Assembly (NCBI GenBank): GCA_000507305.1
Contig: DF239657.1
Span: forward strand, 147,016-211,015
Direction: 5' to 3'
From: Breviolum minutum Mf 1.05b.01
Taxonomy: Eukaryota; Sar; Dinophyceae; Suessiales; Symbiodiniaceae
DNA: 64,000 nucleotides
How positions within the stretch are numbered: position 1 is the stretch's first letter; every line of letters starts with the position of its first letter. The position numbers and the translations under genes are program-made. Below the pieces are notes generated by a model, which saw nothing but the letters and a program-made list of their open reading frames with translations, was not told the DNA's origin and made no database searches. Positions 1 to 10,300 of this stretch are shown here, in pieces.

Positions 1-1892
1 CTTTTTGTACACTTGACCTATGTAGTTTTGTTCAAAGAGTCCAGAGATTCTCATCACGGAGGCTTTCCAGCATCTGCCGATGCACTCCAGGCCTGCCATG
101 GGAATTGTGAAGTGAATTACTCCTGTTTCCTGTTTCAGCGATCATTAAATCAAATGGTCCATTGTTGGGGCGGATGAAACAAGGCAAAAAAATAAATGGC
201 AATTTTTTAAGGGTTTCCACCAAATAATGCATTGTTTTGGTTGGTCATATAATATGACCCCTGTGTTTCGATGTGGCCGTTTTTTTGGAAGAGCTTTGGG
301 TATGAAAAGTTCTGGACTATGTTTTGGGTTTAGCTGTTTACAGTAAACACTAGGTCATCTTACCTTCCTTTAAACAACCTGGTGATGGGAAAGTCGGATT
401 TTTGTCAGATTTTCTAGGCCATCTATGTGGCACCAGTGAACATGACAGCACTGCTGTTGGTCTTTGCCGGATACATTGAAAGCTCCACCTATAATGGAAA
501 GACTCTTGGTGGCAGACGGTTGATATGCCGAACATGATCTGGGATTTTCTCCTTGAACTGCTGCCAGTAGTGGGATAGATTATCTTAAAGCTTGACTGGT
601 GCGAAACGCCGGATGTTGAGAAGAAAAACAATTAGATGCTGGGGGTCGTAGCAAGCATGATGTTTTTTTTCACAATAAATCTCCGGCTTCAAATTATGGC
701 GTCATTTGGGGTATCGCTTCGTTAAATTTCAGGGGGTAAGCATCCGATCAAAATTAGTGATCAAAGAGTTGTTGGATCCAAACTTTGAAACCCTTCAAGT
801 TTACCAAACTTTGGGGATTTTTTGGTTCCAGCTTTTAGTGATGGCATTTTCCAAGAGATTCGTTTTGTCCGCAGCTCGTAGTTCTGAAACCTTGGGATAA
901 CATGGTTTCTCCATTTCAACGTGCCCGTATTGGGACCTTGAGGACTTAACAGGAGGATTTCACCTTTACAACACTTGTCACAAAAAAAGTCACGAGGTTT
1001 CCAAACAAGACGACACTGAAAACTAAATGTCAGCCAGGATTTAGTTGTTTGGATGGGAGGTAATTCTTGTTGTCATTTTTTTTATCTCACAAGGACTCAT
1101 CAGGGTGGATGTTTGAAGCAGAAAATAGACATATTGAATCGAACTACAACTACTACCCTATTTCGTAGATTTAAAATGAGTTATATACATATAATCCCTG
1201 GTTAACTAACAGCGAGTTTTTTCCCCCCGAAAATTCCAATGGTTTTTTTTATAAATTGGGGCAATGTTTGGCTTATTCTTTCAGGGAGTGTAATCTCATG
1301 ACCCCAATGTTTAACATGATCCCAGAGTTGTGCACTGAGGCTCACCATGTTGGACATGTTTGAGGGTGAAGGTGCGAAGCGTGCACCGGGAGATTTGAGC
1401 CTTGGTTGACTCTTGGGGAATGTTGGCCTCAATGATTTGGAGGCACTCCCAATGTGTTACAGCTTGAAAAGTGGTGTATAATACCGTAATACCAATGTCG
1501 ATCTCAACAATCATTTATCATGGTCACAATAATTACATATAATTACAGCAATAGCAATATAGTGACAATGATAGCAATCATCTCAACCATAATATTATAT
1601 GTATATGATTCATGCATACACGATATCAAATAGTAGCGGAGTCTTGTTCCCTGTTGTGGGAGCCGACACTTCTTTACCTTGAAAACATTTGATACATATA
1701 TATATATATATTATNATATATTCCCTTTGTGTCGGCCCCTGGAAAATCATCAATTTTCAATCGGAAATACATCTTCAAAAAGTTCCATGAAGAAATATCT
1801 TTAGTGTATGAAGTATTTTTTCTATTGAATGGTTTTCTATCCACATCATTTGTCTATGTTGCATTGGTTCATATGACCCATTTCACCTCCAG
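1..1892. other. No gene recognised (intergenic or intron)
   Basis: AT-leaning sequence with homopolymer runs, a TA dinucleotide tract near 1695-1725 and one ambiguous base at 1715. Short open frames on both strands show no family motif, no CpG-rich island and no convincing AG...GT bounded block. It may be upstream intron of the gene whose exons appear at 1893 and 2673, but that is inference. Confidence 0.5.
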
Positions 1893-1993
1893 CAACGTGG
1901 GGCGAATATCAGGAACTTTGGAAAGCGCTTCCTGCCCGAGAATTCGGCGGAGGCCAATGAGCTGGCCACCAAGGACACAGACAAAACAATGAC
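1893..1993 (+). CDS. Exon, probably of a light-harvesting-type gene
   Basis: A 101 bp island bounded by an AG acceptor (ending 1892) and a GT donor (1994). Frame 0 gives 33 codons plus two bases, with GC-rich third positions unlike the surroundings; the residues include ANIRNFGKRFLP and ENSAEANELATKDTDK. The leftover AC pairs in phase with the single T that starts the exon at 2673, so the two join as ...KTMTQELQNGRLAM. That phase match, more than homology, links it to the antenna motif. I do not recognise this segment alone; in antenna proteins the stretch before the third membrane helix is variable. Confidence 0.5.
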
Positions 1994-2480
1994 GTAAAAA
2001 AAACGGGTTGGAAGGGGCCAGGCCGTTGGCCAGTGTCCACCGCCAGGGGTGGTGACCCTGATAAGGCACAGCAATGGCACCAGCGAGCTGGGAGTTTCCA
2101 GCAACTGATTACTTGAGAAAACGTGACTTCTGCATCTAGGAATAGCATCCCCTGAAAGTGATTTTTATGTCAGATTAAACTCCTGGAAAAAATCATTTTG
2201 GAAAGAGGTTGGTGGTGAACTCCAGGATTTTTCTTTGGGTGGATGAATGCAAGTTTCCCTTCGCAGGGTGTGAACTGTTTGGTTTCAGGGAGGATATGAA
2301 AGGATAGAATTGGCGACTCTTAGTTACATAGGTGTATGGTGGGGTGTGGGATGTTCCCGTTCTTCAGCAACACTGGAAAGTGAAGGGTGATAATCCATGG
2401 TCGTCGCTGGTGGGGGGATATCCCAAAGATTCCCAAAGTATTTGTTTGTTAAACTTCTTTGTTTTCTCCATGATTTGCTA

Positions 2481-2574
2481 GGTGGTGGTTTCAAACATTT
2501 TTTATTTTCACCCTAACTTGGGGAAGATTTCCATTTTGACTAATATTTTTCAGGATGGGTTGAAACCACCAACC
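2481..2574. mobile_element. Family C inverted-repeat element, copy 1
   Basis: A short element of about 94 bp beginning GGTGGTTTCAA and ending TTGAAACCACC, with a shared core (CCCTAA.TTGGGGAAGAT, then TTGACT.ATATTTTTC..GATGG). The same ends and core recur at 13921-14008, and in the other orientation at 5729-5842. There is no coding capacity; this looks like a MITE-like non-autonomous element. Confidence 0.65.
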
Positions 2575-2672
2575 AGTTTGTACTGTTTCACAGCAATCTC
2601 AACCAACACGCCCCGTTTAAACACGTGTGACACATATTTCTTACTCGAGAAATCCAGTCCGATCCCCAAAAG

Positions 2673-2716
2673 TCAGGAGCTTCAGAATGGACGCCTTGCT
2701 ATGTTGGCGTTTTCAG
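2673..2716 (+). CDS. Exon with light-harvesting complex helix motif
   Basis: A 44 bp exon with AG acceptor (2671-2672) and a GC donor (2717-2718). It reads T|QELQNGRLAMLAFS|G. E..NGRLAM is the conserved chlorophyll-binding membrane-helix motif of the light-harvesting (chlorophyll a/b, fucoxanthin and peridinin acpPC) superfamily: the Glu ligates chlorophyll Mg and pairs with the Arg. The version ELQNGRLAMLAFSG resembles helix 3 of algal antenna proteins. The product would act in the thylakoid membrane in light capture. The first helix (ELKHGR-like) and the lumenal parts were not found nearby, so the gene is only partly resolved. Phase fits the exon at 1893-1993. The motif is strong but short. 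Confidence 0.6.
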
Positions 2717-3655
2717 GCAGCCGACGTGTGGCAGAGACGACTGGAGAAACACCACAGATCTCGGATTTGGATGTTGAATTTTTGGGAATGGAATGTTCAT
2801 AACATTCATAACCCACTGCAAATGTGTGAAATAGAACTTAGACTTAGACAACATTAACATGAGATGTATATGTTGGAAGTTGGTTTTTGTCATCGCATGT
2901 TTCGATTTTTTTAGCCCTCAACAGATGATGGAACAGATGGGCACTTTTTATGCTGAATGATGGTGGTGTTTGAGGCATGGTGCACCACAACCTGGTGGTG
3001 AAAGGACCACTCTTTCCACTCTTCCCGGAAGGGTGGGAAGGACCACAGGCGCGGTATGGAGGGAAGGACCACAATTGGATTACCTACATCCTATTGGTTG
3101 TTAAAAATTGGGAAGAAGCTGAGCCATATGCTTGGCTTCTCAATTTCCGTGAGCTGTAAGTTTGGTTAAAAATGCATGGATGTCAAACTACAAACTACAT
3201 GGCCACAGTGTAGCGTCGTTTTTTTGTGAAGGAAAGGGGGGGAGCTTCCGGTCTCCTTGAACCAGGAGTCCCCCCAACAAAAAAGAAACAAACGGTTGTC
3301 TATAAAGATGATTATATTGATATAAGAATCAGTAGTAAACATGTCATATTTGATATTACAGCAATATGCCATGTCATACAATACCAATTAAGATATGATT
3401 ATTACGAGTTCAATCAAGACTATAACACTATAAAATGCTATAAACTTGCAAAAATAAAACTTATAATTTCCCTCAACCATAAGAAACCATTTTTTTCATG
3501 TTTAAGTGGTCCCTAATGTTTTTTGGTATGGAAAAACCATCTCCAAATTTGCATCTTCACGGGGACGGCCCCAGGGATCCTGGGACTTGGATTCCACCGC
3601 GGGTGCTTTGCAACTCGGCCCGTTTGGGAATTAAGGGCTATTTTCAGGAGCGAAC

Positions 3656-3753
3656 GATTGATGGTTCAGAAAACAACCCAGCCCGGGATGTATAAAACAC
3701 GTCGTAAATAGTGGGATAAAGTATCTAGCTGGTCCAAGATTTCTTCCATCAAC
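3656..3753. mobile_element. Family E inverted-repeat element, copy 1
   Basis: Starts near ATTGATGG and ends TTCTTCCATCAAC, with an internal block GGGATGTATA.AA..GTAAATA.TGGGATAAA and a GCTGGT.CA.GATTTC end. The same arrangement is seen at 12606-12702 and, reversed, at 35041-35120. About 98 bp with no coding capacity. An apparent coding motif inside its left end (see rejected items) is explained by the element. Confidence 0.6.
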
Positions 3754-5514
3754 AGTATGTTAGTTTTAGTTAGGGTATATTACAATGAGAGTTTGTGCAG
3801 AGTAGTCTACTAATTTTCTAGCTGATGAGAGGTGAACTGGTCGTTGGCAAAAAAGTTGGAGATTTGAAGCATCATCACGGAACATCAGTTCAAATGTAGA
3901 ACATCCACCTCAGTTGTTTTCCCAACATTTATGTGTCCAACTTCCAAACAATGAATTTTTGCTCTGTGAAAAAAACACAATTTCTCCGCACTGTCCTTTC
4001 ACTTTGCGGATGTGTTTTCTCACTGTTTGTGTTTACTAGTGAAGCTTTTCAGACTTTCAGATTTCTCCTTTTCAATATGAATTAGTTTAAGTGATATAGA
4101 CATAGATCCAAAGAACCACCTCTGAGAGATCTGAGTTCTACATGGACCCGATATTTCTCCAAGCCACTGACAGAACCCAGGAACAGTGGCCGCCTGGGTC
4201 TTTAAGTGACTCTGCACGAAAGGGAAGGTTTCAGCTGTTAAAGACATCTTAAAAGTACATGCATTGGAATATGGAGGTGACGTATCACACAACTTGGTGA
4301 AACTGCTATGAAAGAATGGGTGGTTTATGGTTGGGAATCCGTACAAGAATACACTTTGTTCAATCAATCTTGATAATCTTGGAATTCAGACCTTTCACAT
4401 ACCATACTGTACTCCTTCCGATTAAAGCCAAAGTGCATAACTTTTAGCAGCTGGGACGTCCGGGTTGACGAAGGTAGTCTCCGTACTCATATACAGAGAG
4501 TTAAAAAAGTAAAGTCACCTGGTGATACTGCTTGCTGTGTTGTTTTCCGGATTGCAATCTCATCTTTGGCTGTACATTGATGTAATAAAAGCTACCATAT
4601 ATATACATACATATACAATAATATATATATATATGTATTTATGTACCTTATATAGACTACCTCGTTATTTGGTTGTACATCACAATATATCTCTTTATAT
4701 GAAGATCGAAATTCCTTCCAGCCTTCCAGCGTCACAAATGTCATGTCGACGCAGAGAAGTATCATTGGCAAACTTGCGCCATGGTCCAATTGTTTGTAGG
4801 TTGGTGAACTTGATGAACTTGCTCGATGCGGTTTATAAGTTGCAATCAGCCAGTGGTCAATTTTTTGTAATTCCCCCACCTATTCCAAGTGTGGCAATCC
4901 AAAGCATCAAATGTTCTTCTAATTGGAAGATTCCCTAAGCTCTTTAAAAGATGGTATACCGTATCTAGTTGCTCCAGCCTATGTTTTGGGAGACCCAGCC
5001 TTGCTGCAGACCCCGAAAAGGTTGGGGTACTACCGTAGCTTGTCTTGCTGGCCTTACATTTTGACCAAGTTGTGTGGGAGTAAACAGCATGCCGAAACAG
5101 CCACTCAACACCCAACTTTTACCAACTGGGTGTTTTGGGAGTTGGAATGGATTTGGTGATCCGAGTTTTTGTTCACATAATTTGAGGATGTCTTTCATGT
5201 TTGTTTCAAACATCCTCGTTGTGTTTGTCATTCCATTCAAGACATTAGTTGTTTATTTGAAAATTTGTTCATTGTTCCCCTCAATTTTGTTCCTTGGAAA
5301 CTCAAGTGTTAAAATAGTCCTTTCTTCTCCATGCATGTTGGACATAGACAAGAAATGTGTTCATCTTTCACAAATTGAGACATGTCCACCCTCAAAGCAG
5401 AGCAAATCAGAGAAGTTTTGGGCACGTTAGGTTTCTATAGGGCCAATATCAGCCATTTACCTGATAAAATTATATAATTCGTTGCCACGACCAAAACTTC
5501 TCTCCAAAAATTCC

Positions 5515-5608
5515 ATAGGATCCATGATCCATGTATGGTAAAATTTATATACCTACATTTACCATAAACATCAACCAAATATAGTTAAACCATACATGGA
5601 TCCTTAGG
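5515..5608. repeat. Family A palindromic element, copy a
   Basis: About 94 bp self-complementary block: left arm with GGATCCATG.TCCATGTATGGT, centre TACCTACATTTACCATAAACATCAACCAAAT, right arm ACCATACATGGATCC. It can fold into one long hairpin. Confidence 0.6.
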
Positions 5609-5728
5609 AAATTGTAGGGATGTTCACCTTTTTCCCGGGGAAACCTCCAGCTTCACTCTTTTTTCACCTAGGTTCTTGGTCTCTTCCAGCCGGTTGGCCC
5701 CCCCGCTACGTCTTTTTGAGCCCAGCAC

Positions 5729-5842
5729 CGGTTGAAGGTGGGGATGATGTTGAAAATATGTTTCATGTTCACCCCGAAAATTGGGGAAGATGAACCCATG
5801 TTGACTCATATTGTTCAATTGGGGTTGGTTCAACCACCAACC
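5729..5842. mobile_element. Family C inverted-repeat element, copy 2
   Basis: Contains the family core (ATTGGGGAAGATGAAC, then TTGACTCATATTGTTCAA) and the end GGTTCAACCACCAACC. The left end is degenerate compared with the copies at 2481 and 13921. Confidence 0.45.
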
Positions 5843-5945
5843 AGAAAAAGGTTGGGGAGAGATGATAATCATTGGGTGACCTTTGAATGGATGATCTTCC
5901 ATCCATGAAGTTGGGATGCTGACTTTTTTTGTTTTTTTTCTGCAG

Positions 5946-5977
5946 GTTTTCGGAGTTGCAAATGTCACTTGGGCCAG
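5946..5977 (+). CDS. Possible micro-exon, product unknown
   Basis: A 32 bp block between a pyrimidine-rich TCTGCAG acceptor and a GTAGTC donor. All three frames are open (for example VFGVANVTWA). Both splice signals are good, but there is no homology to choose a frame. Confidence 0.25.
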
Positions 5978-6202
5978 GTAGTCATAGTGACACACATCTG
6001 TAATATGTCATATACTCTCTTGGAAATAGACTTTAAAGCCATTTGTCAATGTTTTTAGGCGTTGCATGAAGTCAGTCGAGTACCCTCCGGTAAAACTAAG
6101 ATAGCTATGGAACAAATCTTCGTCTTTCCAGGTAAATACCAGTACCATCAACATGGTGTTGTTTTCCATGGCAATGTTAGTGAAGCGGTTTGAGTATTTC
6201 AG

Positions 6203-6279
6203 GGAAGCTTTCCCCACATCTAAGCCCTGCCAAAACTGGAGGCTGTGTGACTGGGTGACAACGGGGTTTCCCGCCCTTG
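6203..6279 (+). CDS. Probable exon, product unknown
   Basis: A 77 bp block with acceptor TATTTCAG and donor GTAGCG. One frame reads EAFPTSKPCQNWRLCDW then VTTGFPAL, ending with one leftover base. Composition is balanced and GC-richer than its flanks. Joined in phase to the block at 6848 it would end ...APPSASSGVIPRP and stop, so these may be the last exons of the upstream gene. Not recognised as a family. Confidence 0.4.
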
Positions 6280-6847
6280 GTAGCGTTGGATTAGCGGCAA
6301 AGGGGTCCAGCCGGGTAAATCGACAAAAAGAACTGGAGTCACTGGATGCCCATGGGAGGACAGGATTCTCATTGGATAGGTATATAGATGGGTATAGATA
6401 AACAGGTTTTGATAGATAAGTGATAAATTGAGTGTGGGAAAGAAAGTGGACATAGAAGATATTGACAAGATATAGATAGTGCCTTTGATTTCATCCTTGA
6501 TATGTTTTGATTCGTTACGTGGATTTTGGGAAGCCCGGTACCTTTGCAACCTGTGTTCCTGGGAGGGGTGAAAGGGGTCCACCTGGAACCGACCAAGGGG
6601 GTCGAAACGCTTTGTTTTACTGGACTTATATGGATACGAGACAAGATCTACTGGATATATGTTCCGGATACGCATAACTCTCATCATGACATGTTGGCTG
6701 CTATAAAAGAGACAAGGCGTAAACATATGTTTCAATGTTTGCTGGACAAAGATTGGTACCAACATACCTTCCTTATTATCTTCCTTTGCTTGACAGTTTC
6801 TGCTTGGGACGTGTCCACTGGTTTACCTGTGTTTTTTGGGCTCTCAG

Positions 6848-6951
6848 CTCCTCCGAGTGCTTCTTCGGGAGTTATCCCCCGCCCCTGAGTTTGAGGGGAC
6901 GGGGGGGTCCCGGAACGCTTTCCCGGACGGGGCACGGAGTTCGATTCGTGG
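6848..6951 (+). CDS. GC-rich exon candidate, frame uncertain
   Basis: A strongly GC-rich 104 bp island with acceptor CTCTCAG and donor GTATAG. In one frame it stays open for 34 codons (APEFEGTGGSRNAF, PDGARSSIRG). In the frame set by the leftover base of 6203-6279 it instead stops after APPSASSGVIPRP, which would make it a terminal exon. No domain is recognised. Confidence 0.35.
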
Positions 6952-7259
6952 GTATAGTGGCCATTTTGGCCGGGTCAACGTTGGGTGAAGAGCTTTGAAA
7001 AGGCACCGGGGAGAGTGGTGGGCTACTTGAAAAATATGCCAAAGGGTCCGCAAAAGATTGAGGTTGGACAGTTAAACGCCTTTTCTTCTTTGTGGTTTTT
7101 CAATAAAGATGAATTTGTAAAACGTCAACAAGACCTGTTCAGAAGGATGTTTCATTGTAGTGTAAGCTGTACATCAATCCCATTGTAGGGGTCCCCGGAA
7201 GGGTGTTGTCTTATCACCACAGTTTCATATTTGCAAATTGATTGAACATTGCTCGACGA

Positions 7260-7272
7260 CATTTCTGTGCAG
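7260..7272 (+). promoter_or_regulatory. Possible trans-splice (spliced-leader) acceptor
   Basis: The tract CATTTCTGTGCAG lies 8 bp before an ATG in good context (GGGGCCATGGCG). Dinoflagellate mRNAs receive a spliced leader at an AG upstream of the start codon. This site would set the 5' end of the PDE-type gene. Inferred only from position. Confidence 0.3.
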
Positions 7273-7307
7273 ACGGGGCCATGGCGCGAATCGCACCATA
7301 TTCGGAG
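7273..7307 (+). CDS. Candidate first exon with start codon
   Basis: ATG at 7281 is followed by MARIAPYSE and a GT donor at 7308, phase 0. The next good exon (8367) also starts in phase 0, giving MARIAPYSE|DSPPAPAPG. The ATG context is strong and an AG acceptor lies just upstream. No other evidence fixes the start; the frame may also continue past 7307. Confidence 0.35.
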
Positions 7308-10300
7308 GTGCAACCGTTGGGAATTTGCGGGGATCTTTGTTCTCTTGTTTCGGGCTGCTTGGTGGAAAAAATAGGTCCAAAATATAAGGATGAAATATAA
7401 TATATATTAATTATGATGTATTATGTATATATTCCGTATCTAAGCGTATCATATTATATAATATCATATCGAATCATATCATATAGTTTCATATGATTTC
7501 ATATCATATCATATCATATCATATCATAACATGTGCATAAATGTATAGATATATATATATATATATTTGTGTGTATATATATATATATTTCTCTTCCAGA
7601 GAATGTGATAAGGTTCTCATGACTGCCGACAGGGGCAACTTCATGAAGGCTTAATCATCTTGAAATCTCATGCAACTCAGATGCTCATCAAGCTGAAAAA
7701 AACTTGGATGAATGGCAATTGTTTTTTGTTTTGTTGGGAGACGCTCAATGTGTGAGATATATTTGCCTACATGAATGGTGATGTTTGATGGTAAATTAGT
7801 AGGTAAATATACTTTTTCGGTGAGTGTTTGTGGGAAGGTTTTTGTGGACAAAAAAACGGCCCAGGAGTTTCTGAAAGTGTGCATCATGCGATGGCAAACT
7901 TGATCCACCAGATTATAATCAACAATTTGACATTCATCGGTTGATAATTAAAGTAATCATTTGGCTCAGCCAATGGCTAACACTTGAACTTTAGAGTATC
8001 ACATTTGTTTTGCAGGAAAAAAACATATAGTTTGAACCTTTTAGAATTCATGGTCCTTTTTGCTGAGTAAGTTATATATACAAAGATGGACCCAGATGGA
8101 CTGGGACTAAAAAATGGCCTTGCTTTAAAGGCACATCTAGGCACCAAACTCACCTCACCGCAGAGCTGATTAACTATAAACCAAAGTCTCAAAGAAAAAG
8201 GGCAAGCATCCTATGAAAATTTCCATCAAATCAATGGGACGATGGTAGATTTTACCTATAAAATTTCATATATACTTGATTTTCATGGTATCTATCTAAA
8301 TTCGTGGGTTAAAAGAAAAAAACGTTCGTCCGAAATCCATCCGTGGGGTTTACTCCTGGGTTCCAGGATTCGCCTCCTGCGCCGGCGCCCGGCATCAAGA
8401 AAGCTCGCATGTTCGGGAAACCTTACGTCTTACGGGGTTTTTGGCCGTGAAAAAACGAGGGGCAACTGGAAAGGTCTGTCTGAAGCGTTGGAGATGAAAA
8501 ATTCACAAAAATTACGGCAACGAAGACTTGATGGCCGCCATGCTGAATCAGAATTGCGTTGAGGCAAAACTCAGGTTGGTACAAATGTGGATAGACAAAG
8601 TTGGTTCTTGGCAAGGCATAAGGATGATATACATGTAGAACCATTTGCCGTTGAAATAAGCAACACCCTGAAACAGAACAGAGAAATTGATAGTTCGGTT
8701 GTCTTCAAGTTTGTTCAATTTCTACTATATAATCCATGTTTGTTGAAGGAAGCGTAGTCATAGCTTTATCAAGTTGTAATTGTGATGATTCCAATGATAT
8801 ATGACACACCACTAGATTTGTTCATCACAACAGGAATCAATCATCAGCAGTTATCTGGTCTGGGGATGCTCCCCCTAACCTAGTAGTGGCAAATGAAGAT
8901 GTATAGCATCCTTGCACAACTCGCATCCCAAGTCATATCTCCCGGTGTTTGTTCAATAGGGACATTTCTATACATTTCTCTCAAAGAATTTCCTGATGTT
9001 TTTTCCTGTTTAGTATAGTTTTGTTGTTAAACAGTGTTAATCATAATATGTTGTTCTATTTGGTTTATCAATTTTATATTGAATCATTGGGTAATTATTC
9101 TCAATTCTAAAGGGAGCAGTTCTTTATAATTTCCTTATCTAATGACATGTAAGGCATACAATGGTTCCAGCAAAGGGGATTTGAGACTCAACCAAGTGGT
9201 TCAAATATTGTTTGATCTGTACTCCAAAAACTGGGGAAGTGATTAGCAGTTTGAACTGCGCATATTTGTTCGTGGGTGGGGACAATATAAGCATACCTTC
9301 AGGGGCCCTGCATCAAACAAAAAGAAAACACTACAGATTCCAACGGGGCCTTGGCGTTACCCTATCCCAAGGAGGATCATGCGTTCAGCCGAAGGATTCC
9401 AATCACCAACAGGAAAAAACCCTGAAAATTGGTGGCATCCCGGGAAGCTTTTGCCGTTAGTTCCAGGGGTTTGGATAGACAAACATGACATGATTAGATT
9501 CACCATCCCCAACAAGAATCAAATGAAACTGACTCCAAGTATGATGCTCGGCATTATCTTTGTTTCTAGGGAGGTCCTTAGTCACTTAGTCCGAAATACA
9601 TCATCAAATTCTTGCTCTTTTTCGATCCCGTGAATCATTTTTCAAAAATATCACCCAAAAAAATGTGAGGAATCACACATATTTACATCATTTTTTTTCG
9701 AAAAATATCACCCTTTTGGATGTGGGGAATGAAACATCAAACATCCCCGGCTGAGATCGATGGCTCCACCCAAATTGGAGGATTCAGCGGAAGCAAGGTG
9801 CGGTCGGTGGACTACCGCCGTTTTTGTAGACTGGCAGGGTGAAATCATGGTTTTTTGGTTGCCAAGTGTGAGCGATTCAGAAAGATGATGAAACATGTAC
9901 ATAAAAGATAATTTGATATGAATAGATACATAGATGAATGATAGTATGAATGACATTACAATATGTTGTGATATTTTTAGATGTGGGTCCCATTTTTTTT
10001 GGATGGACCGTTTGGTGACCACCTTTAAACAGGAACATAACATTCAAAGGGTCGTGTTCCAGGAGAAACAAATGGGGTTTCCCACTGGGTTGACCCTCAA
10101 AAAGATAGATGCTTTGGAAGATTTTAACAAAAAAAACATGAAGTTTTTACCCTCCCTGAACATGAACATGGAACCTAAACATCACCCAATTGAAAAAAAC
10201 AACTAGATCACTACTGTATATTGGTGTTGACATGCAGGTAGGAGAAAAAAGGTGTTGACCTCAATCTGGAAGTCTTATGTTTTTGCATCGCGAGGTTAAG

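Larger units (their letters stand above)
2717..5945. other. Intron or spacer with dispersed elements, no gene recognised
   Basis: Contains a family E element (3656-3753), a family A palindrome (5515-5608) and a family C copy (5729-5842). Remaining open frames are short and AT-rich. A GC-richer patch at 3560-3650 has no family match. Confidence 0.5.

Noticed and set aside
3647-3690. A block reading ERTIDGSENNPARD, similar to the start of animal-type haem peroxidases
   Set aside because: It falls in the left end of a family E element; the second copy at 12606 has the same DNA layout without the motif, and no other peroxidase block was found.
5383-5478. Short frame STLKAEQIREVLGTLGFYR resembling the region after the RT active site in Ty3-type elements
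   Set aside because: Only about 30 codons, no neighbouring RT, RNase H or integrase motifs, no LTRs.
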